A DNA stretch of 64,000 bases, from the NCBI RefSeq assembly GCF_023380225.1, contig NZ_CP093362.1, positions 1-64,000 on the forward strand, written 5' to 3'. The position numbers and the translations under genes were made by a program. Shown piece by piece: positions 59,496-64,000 of this stretch; the stretch's first letter is position 1, and every line of letters begins with the position of its first letter. The notes beneath the pieces are model-generated. The model was given only the letters and a program-made list of their open reading frames with translations, made no database searches and was not told where the DNA came from. The stretch comes from Apilactobacillus apisilvae (GTDB lineage: Bacteria; Bacillota; Bacilli; Lactobacillales; Lactobacillaceae).

Positions 59496-60485
59496 ATGAG
59501 TGATTTAAATAACCGTCCTAAAATCGTAGTAATTGGTGGAGGTACTGGACTACCAGTTATTTTAAATAGCTTAAAACAGCAAAATGCTGATATTACTGCT
59601 GTGGTAACAGTGGCTGATGATGGTGGATCATCAGGAAAAATTAGGGATTATATGGATGTAGTCCCACCGGGCGATATTAGAAATGTTCTAGTATCATTAT
59701 CTGAACTACCCAAATTAGATTTAGATATTTTTCAATATCGCTTTAATAGCGATGATCAATTTTTATCTGGACACTCAATTGGCAATTTAATTATTGCTGC
59801 ACTTTCTGAAATGAAAAGTGGTATTTATAATGCGGTCCAAATTTTAAGTAAAATGATGAAAGTTAATGGTCATGTTTATCCAGCTTCAAATGAAAAATTA
59901 CAGTTATGTGCGGAATTTGAAGATGGTAGCAAAATGAAAGGTGAATATGAAATTACATACGCTCATAAAAAAATTAAACGGGTGTGGGTAGAAGATATCC
60001 ATTCTGATGAATCACCTAAGGCTAATCAAAAGGTTATTAATGCAATTATGAATGCAGATCAAATTGTACTCGGACCAGGTAGCCTATTTACCAGTATTTT
60101 ACCTAATTTAATGATTAAAAATTTGGGGGATGCGGTAGTAAATTCGACTGCTAAAGTAGTTTATATCTGCAATATTATGACGCAGAAGGGTGAAACAGAT
60201 AATTTTACCGATGCAGATCACGTAAAAGTGTTAAATAATCATCTTAAATGTAATTTTATAGATACAATTTTAGTAAACAATAAAACCATTCCTAAAAACT
60301 ATGTTGATAAACAAAAATGGAGCGAAATTTCCCATCAAGTTAAACATGATGCTTACAATTTAAAAGAACAAAATTGTAAGATAGTTGAGGGGGATTTCTT
60401 AAAATTAGAAGATAAATGTGCCTTTCATAATGGTCAATTTGTATCAAGTGAATTAATGAAATTAATCAATGATTGGAGTGATTAA
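59496..60485 (+). CDS. yvcK: YvcK family protein (CofD-like, gluconeogenesis factor)
   Basis: Binds UDP-sugars and affects cell-wall synthesis and growth on gluconeogenic carbon in Bacillus. [17 protein letters not shown] at the N-terminus, [42 protein letters not shown] and [15 protein letters not shown] are family motifs. 329 residues. AAGGCGGGG precedes the ATG. rapZ, its usual upstream neighbour, is not here. Confidence 0.95.
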   Translation: MSDLNNRPKIVVIGGGTGLPVILNSLKQQNADITAVVTVADDGGSSGKIRDYMDVVPPGDIRNVLVSLSELPKLDLDIFQYRFNSDDQFLSGHSIGNLIIAALSEMKSGIYNAVQILSKMMKVNGHVYPASNEKLQLCAEFEDGSKMKGEYEITYAHKKIKRVWVEDIHSDESPKANQKVINAIMNADQIVLGPGSLFTSILPNLMIKNLGDAVVNSTAKVVYICNIMTQKGETDNFTDADHVKVLNNHLKCNFIDTILVNNKTIPKNYVDKQKWSEISHQVKHDAYNLKEQNCKIVEGDFLKLEDKCAFHNGQFVSSELMKLINDWSD

Positions 60486-60486
60486 G

Positions 60487-61431
60487 ATGTCATATGCTAG
60501 CGAAGTTAAAAAAGAATTAACCACTTTAGAAGTTCATAAAAAAAACGCAAAGGCTGAATTGATGGCTTTAATTCGTATGAATGGATCCATGTCTTTATCT
60601 TCGCATAAAATTTTATTAAATATTCAGACAGAAAATCCAGCAATTGCTAGAAGAATTTATACATTAATTTTAAAATTTTATGATGTTGAAAGTAAGCTTG
60701 TCGTTCGTAAAAAAATGAAACTGAACAAAAATAATGTTTATGTCGTAAGAATTATGTATCAAGTTAAAGAAATTTTGGATGACCTAGGTATTTTTGATAA
60801 TTATCAAATTTTAGAAAGAGTACCATTAGATTTATTAAATAGTGATTCTCAAGTTCGTTCTTATTTGAGAGGAGCCTTTTTAGCTGGTGGTTCGGTGAAT
60901 AATCCAGAAACTTCACGTTATCATTTAGAAATATATTCTTTATATGAAGAACACAATGATATGATTTCTGAGATGATGAATAATTATGGATTAAATGCTA
61001 GAACAACTGAACGGAGAAGTGGTTATATTACCTATCTTAAGGAAGCAGAAAAAATCGCTAACTTTTTACAACTGATTGGTGCAACCAATGCAATGCTTAA
61101 ATTTGAAGATGTTAGAATTATGCGAGATATGCGTAATTCAGTTAATCGATTAGTTAATTGTGAAAACGCCAATATGAATAAAGTTGCTAATGCCTCTACG
61201 AGACAGTTGACCAGTATTCAATATATCGCTGATACTGTTGGCTTGAAACAATTACCTAAAAAATTGTATGAGGTAGCAGTGACTAGAATTAAGGAACCAG
61301 AAGTTAGTTTAAAAGAACTTAGTGAATCATTGCCTAGTGGTAGTATTTCTAAGTCCGGAATTAATCATCGATTAAGAAAAATTAATGAATTTGCTGATAA
61401 ACTAAAATTGGAACTTCAAGAAGAATCCTAA
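60487..61431 (+). CDS. whiA: DNA-binding protein WhiA
   Basis: LAGLIDADG-like N-terminal domain ([18 protein letters not shown] near residue 120) and C-terminal helix-turn-helix ([24 protein letters not shown] split over residues 280-305). In Firmicutes it affects cell division and nucleoid layout. 314 residues. TTGGAGTGAT lies just before ATG 60487, which is one base after the yvcK stop; the longer frame from 60469 is not needed. Confidence 0.96.
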   Translation: MSYASEVKKELTTLEVHKKNAKAELMALIRMNGSMSLSSHKILLNIQTENPAIARRIYTLILKFYDVESKLVVRKKMKLNKNNVYVVRIMYQVKEILDDLGIFDNYQILERVPLDLLNSDSQVRSYLRGAFLAGGSVNNPETSRYHLEIYSLYEEHNDMISEMMNNYGLNARTTERRSGYITYLKEAEKIANFLQLIGATNAMLKFEDVRIMRDMRNSVNRLVNCENANMNKVANASTRQLTSIQYIADTVGLKQLPKKLYEVAVTRIKEPEVSLKELSESLPSGSISKSGINHRLRKINEFADKLKLELQEES

Positions 61432-61437
61432 AAAAAT

Positions 61438-61472
61438 AAAAAGCATCTGGAATTTATTCCAGATGCTTCTTT
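61438..61472. terminator. Bidirectional terminator whiA / clpP
   Basis: Stem AAGCATCTGGAAT / ATTCCAGATGCTT with loop TT. Confidence 0.92.
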
Positions 61473-61484
61473 GATTAATATACA

Positions 61485-62078
61485 TTATTTCTTTTCAGAA
61501 CTGTTTTGCATGATTGAATCAATTAATCCATAATCTACTGACTCTTGAGCACTTAAGTAGTGATCACGTTCAGTATCTTTGTTAACTTTTTCAATTGGTT
61601 GCCCTGAATTTTTAGCAAGGATCTCATTAATCATGTGACGAGTCTTCAAAATAGATTCAGCAGCAATCGCAATTTCGGTTTGTTGACCTTGGGCACCACC
61701 AGATGGTTGGTGAATTAATACTTCTGAATGAGGTAAAGCAAAACGTTTACCCTTAGTACCAGATGATGCTAAAACACTGGCCATTGATGCAGCCATACCC
61801 ATAACAATAGTTTGGACATCTGCTTTAACGAATTGCATAGTGTCATAAATTGCCATACCAGCAGTTACAACACCACCAGGTGAGTTGATGTATAAGTAAA
61901 TATCTTTATCAGAATCTTGGGCATCAAGGAAAAGTAATTGAGCAATAACAGTATTTGCCATGTTATCTTCAATTGGACCTGATAGCATAATAATACGATC
62001 TTTTAATAGTCTTGAATAAATATCATATGCACGTTCACCGCCAGATGATTGTTCAATGACTGTAGGGACTAAATTCAT
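61485..62078 (-). CDS. clpP: ATP-dependent Clp protease proteolytic subunit
   Basis: Serine peptidase barrel used by ClpX, ClpC and ClpE. Catalytic Ser in [14 protein letters not shown] near residue 97, His in [16 protein letters not shown] near 122, Asp in [12 protein letters not shown] near 171. 197 residues. GGGAGGAATAC precedes the ATG. Controlled by a CtsR box. Confidence 0.98.
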   Translation of the reverse strand: MNLVPTVIEQSSGGERAYDIYSRLLKDRIIMLSGPIEDNMANTVIAQLLFLDAQDSDKDIYLYINSPGGVVTAGMAIYDTMQFVKADVQTIVMGMAASMASVLASSGTKGKRFALPHSEVLIHQPSGGAQGQQTEIAIAAESILKTRHMINEILAKNSGQPIEKVNKDTERDHYLSAQESVDYGLIDSIMQNSSEKK

Positions 62079-62130
62079 GTTGTATTCCTCCCATAAAATT
62101 TTAATTTATTTATTTAAAAAGCTAAAACTA

Positions 62131-62160
62131 ATTTTATATTATTGGTCAATCAAGGTCAAA
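62131..62160 (-). promoter_or_regulatory. clpP promoter with CtsR operator
   Basis: On the minus strand TTGACC (62154-62159), 17 bases, TAAAAT (62131-62136). On the plus strand GGTCAATCAAGGTCAAA (62144-62160) matches the CtsR heptad repeat RGTCAAANANRGTCAAA at all fixed positions but one, and covers the -35. Confidence 0.88.
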
Positions 62161-62178
62161 CGATTTGTTTGATATCAA

Positions 62179-62250
62179 TGCACTCGAAGGGAATCGAACC
62201 CTTATTATAAGAACCGGAATCTTATGTGATATCCATTACACTACGAGTGC
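62179..62250 (-). tRNA. tRNA-Arg (anticodon CCG)
   Basis: A full cloverleaf on the minus strand: acceptor GCACTCG/CGAGTGC plus discriminator A, anticodon stem TAAGA/TCTTA around TTCCGGT, T arm AGGG-TTCGATT-CCCT. Anticodon CCG reads CGG. CCA is not encoded. Confidence 0.93.
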
Positions 62251-62508
62251 ATAAAATTACTATAAATGAATGATAGGCAAAATTCAAGATTATTCGTTGT
62301 TATATAATTAATTTGCAAAGTAAAATTACGATTGATATACTGATTTTGTAGAGATTAATGCTATTTTATTTCAAAATAATGATTATAAATTAGTAATCAT
62401 AATTATTTTAAATTAGTTAGCTCTGTAATATAGACTATCACTTAAAAAAGTAGTAACATTAGCTCTGTACGTAGTACTTAAATTTATTTCTCTAGGAGGA
62501 AAACAGTT
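62251..62508 (+). promoter_or_regulatory. AT-rich gap before gapA with two 11-bp direct repeats
   Basis: No gene is seen. TTAGCTCTGTA occurs at 62417-62427 and 62459-62469, starts 42 bases apart (four helical turns). ACTT-AAAA-AAGT and GTAC-GTA-GTAC inverted repeats lie between and after them. No convincing -35/-10 pair can be assigned, but the gapA promoter should lie in 62400-62485. The part 62251-62400 shows nothing further. Confidence 0.4.
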
Positions 62509-63519
62509 ATGACTGTAAAAATTGGTATTAACGGTTTTGGTCGTATTGGTCGTTTGGCTTTCAAACGTATCCACGAACTAAACTCAAATGAAATTGAAGT
62601 TGCTGCTATTAATGATTTAACAACTCCTTCAATGTTAGCTTACTTATTAAAATATGATTCAACACATGGTAAATTCCCAGGTGAAGTTTCTTCAACTGAC
62701 AAAGGAATTGTTGTTGACGGTAAGGAAATCCCAGTTTACGCTGAAAAAAGTGCCGCTGACCTTCCATGGGTTAAAAATGATGGTGTTGACTTTGTACTAG
62801 AATGTACAGGTTTCTACACTTCAGAAGAAAAATCACAAGCTCACTTGGACGCTGGTGCAAAACGTGTCTTAATTTCAGCTCCTGCTGGTGATATTAAGAC
62901 AGTTGTTCCTGGTGTTAACTTGGATACATTGGACTCAGATGACAAAATTGTTTCAGCTGGTTCATGTACTACAAGTTGTTTAGCACCAATGGCTTACTTC
63001 TTAAACAAAGACTTTGGTCTTAAAGCTGGTACTATGACAACTATTCATGCCTTTACTTCTACACAAGCTATCTTAGATGGCCCTCGTGGTAAGAAGTTCA
63101 GAAACAACCGTACTGCTTCAGTAAACACTATTCCTCATTCAAGTGGTGCTGCTAAAGCTATTGGTTTAGTAATTCCTGAATTAAATGGTCATTTACAAGG
63201 TCACGCACAACGTGTTGGTGTTGTTGATGGTTCATTAACAGAATTAGTTTCTGTATTAGACAAGAATGTTACTGCTGATGAAATCAATGAATCAATGAAG
63301 AAACATGCTGAAGGTAACGATGCATATGGTTACACTGAAGATCCAATTGTTTCAACTGATATTATTGATGATTCACATGGTTCAGTATTTGATCCAGGTC
63401 AAACTGAAATCACAGCAAATGGTGACACTCAATTAGTTAAGACTGTTGCTTGGTACGATAACGAATGGGGCTTTACTTGCAACATGGTTCGTACTTTACT
63501 ACACTTTGCTGAACTTTAA
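62509..63519 (+). CDS. gapA: Glyceraldehyde-3-phosphate dehydrogenase, type I
   Basis: Glycolytic oxidation of glyceraldehyde 3-phosphate. NAD motif [15 protein letters not shown] at the N-terminus; catalytic Cys in [12 protein letters not shown] near residue 155, where most relatives have Asn instead of the second Ser; partner His in [10 protein letters not shown]-terminal [13 protein letters not shown]. 336 residues. CTAGGAGG precedes the ATG. First gene of the gap-pgk region; no cggR regulator gene lies upstream. Confidence 0.97.
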   Translation: MTVKIGINGFGRIGRLAFKRIHELNSNEIEVAAINDLTTPSMLAYLLKYDSTHGKFPGEVSSTDKGIVVDGKEIPVYAEKSAADLPWVKNDGVDFVLECTGFYTSEEKSQAHLDAGAKRVLISAPAGDIKTVVPGVNLDTLDSDDKIVSAGSCTTSCLAPMAYFLNKDFGLKAGTMTTIHAFTSTQAILDGPRGKKFRNNRTASVNTIPHSSGAAKAIGLVIPELNGHLQGHAQRVGVVDGSLTELVSVLDKNVTADEINESMKKHAEGNDAYGYTEDPIVSTDIIDDSHGSVFDPGQTEITANGDTQLVKTVAWYDNEWGFTCNMVRTLLHFAEL

Positions 63520-63542
63520 TATTAAATTAATGCTTTTATAGC

Positions 63543-63586
63543 GAAAAAAGGTGGAGGGGGCATTTGCCTCTTCCGCCTTTTTTATA
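63543..63586 (+). terminator. Terminator between gapA and pgk
   Basis: AAAAAAGGTGGAGG pairs with CCTCTTCCGCCTTTTTT with G-U pairs, T6 run. pgk therefore probably has its own promoter in the AT-rich 63590-63655. Confidence 0.85.
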
Positions 63587-63676
63587 AAATAAAATTCGTT
63601 ATTCTTTATAATTTTAGAAAAATGAATTATATTCAATATATAAATTATAAAATATTTTTTGAGGAGGTTTTCTAAA

Positions 63677-64000
63677 TTGGCTAAGACAACTGTTTCTGAT
63701 TTAGATTTAAATGGCAAAAAAGTTTTAATGCGTGTCGACTTCAACGTTCCAATTAAAGATGGTGTTGTTGGTGATACTAGTCGTATTGTTGGTGCTATTC
63801 CAACCATTAAATATGTAATTGAACATGGTGGAAAAGCAGTATTGTTCTCTCACTTAGGTCGTATTAAGAGTGAAGATGATAAGGAAGGTTTATCATTACG
63901 TCCAGTTGCTGAAAAATTATCTGAATTAATTAACAAGCCTGTAACTTTTGTTCCTGAAACAGAAGGTAAAAAATTAGAAGATTCTGTTAATGACATGAAT
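63677..64000 (+). CDS. pgk: Phosphoglycerate kinase, N-terminal part (runs off the window)
   Basis: Makes ATP from 1,3-bisphosphoglycerate. The first 108 codons are present: [19 protein letters not shown], then [32 protein letters not shown], the 3-phosphoglycerate binding domain. TTG start nine bases after GAGGAGG. The frame is open to the window end with no stop. Confidence 0.96.
   Translation, partial: MAKTTVSDLDLNGKKVLMRVDFNVPIKDGVVGDTSRIVGAIPTIKYVIEHGGKAVLFSHLGRIKSEDDKEGLSLRPVAEKLSELINKPVTFVPETEGKKLEDSVNDMN

Noticed and set aside
62251..62400. Small protein or RNA gene in the gap between tRNA-Arg and gapA
   Set aside because: No frame with a ribosome binding site and no stable stem was found.

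Overview
The window is a continuous stretch of chromosomal core genome from an AT-rich, low-GC Gram-positive bacterium, most likely a member of Lactobacillaceae. The evidence is the gene order (dut-radA-yacL-gltX-cysS-mrnC-rlmB-yacP-sigH-rpmG-secE-nusG; tadA-ffs-dnaX-ybaB-recR-yaaL-tmk-darA-holB-yabA-rsmI; tsaB-rimI-tsaD; rex; groES-groEL; comFA-comFC; secA-prfB; hprK-lgt-gpsA-galU-trxB; uvrB-uvrA-yvcK-whiA-clpP; gapA-pgk), frequent TTG starts after strong GGAGG-type ribosome binding sites, and Firmicutes control elements (CIRCE, CtsR box, NrdR boxes, L10 leader). The small, streamlined gene set would fit a reduced heterofermentative lactobacillus, but genus cannot be fixed from this sequence alone. 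I see no insertion sequence, prophage, CRISPR array or genomic island.

Layout. 1-5.3 kb: 3' end of a tRNA-Leu, a LytR-CpsA-Psr cell-wall ligase, an EamA transporter with gpmA, then pepC and rpiA on the minus strand. 5.4-14.5 kb: dUTPase, RadA, a PIN-TRAM membrane protein, two aminoacyl-tRNA synthetases, ribosomal RNA maturation genes, a SigH-type sigma factor, L33 and SecE. 14.5-17.65 kb: nusG and the rplK-rplA and rplJ-rplL units with RNA leaders. 17.7-23.9 kb: mprF, then the minus-strand class Ib ribonucleotide reductase nrdH-nrdE-nrdF. 24-35 kb: a long plus-strand run of replication, repair and tRNA-modification genes around dnaX and tmk, including the SRP RNA and the c-di-AMP receptor DarA. 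35-40 kb: ABC-F ATPase, Rex, GroES-GroEL. 40-49.5 kb: TagO-type transferase, YigZ, ComFA/ComFC, SecA, RF2 with its programmed frameshift, a MinJ-like PDZ protein, PspC and YvlD. 49.6-64 kb: hprK-lgt-gpsA-galU, trxB, uvrB-uvrA, yvcK-whiA, clpP, tRNA-Arg, gapA and the 5' part of pgk.

The genes are almost all housekeeping: translation, replication and repair, protein quality control, envelope assembly and central carbon metabolism. No unknown multi-gene system is visible. The most informative content is regulatory: paired L1-binding-site mimics before rplK and rplA, an L10 leader, tandem NrdR boxes exactly 31 bp apart, a CtsR box on the clpP -35, a CIRCE element with a spacer one base shorter than canonical, a Rex-like site on the rex -35, a LexA-like box in the uvrB promoter, and the RF2 frameshift site. 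Several neighbours usual at these loci are not present here (rapZ between uvrA and yvcK, hpf between comFC and secA, cggR before gapA, nrdI beside nrdHEF). Several coding starts were moved downstream of the longest open frame because the ribosome binding site lies inside the longer frame.
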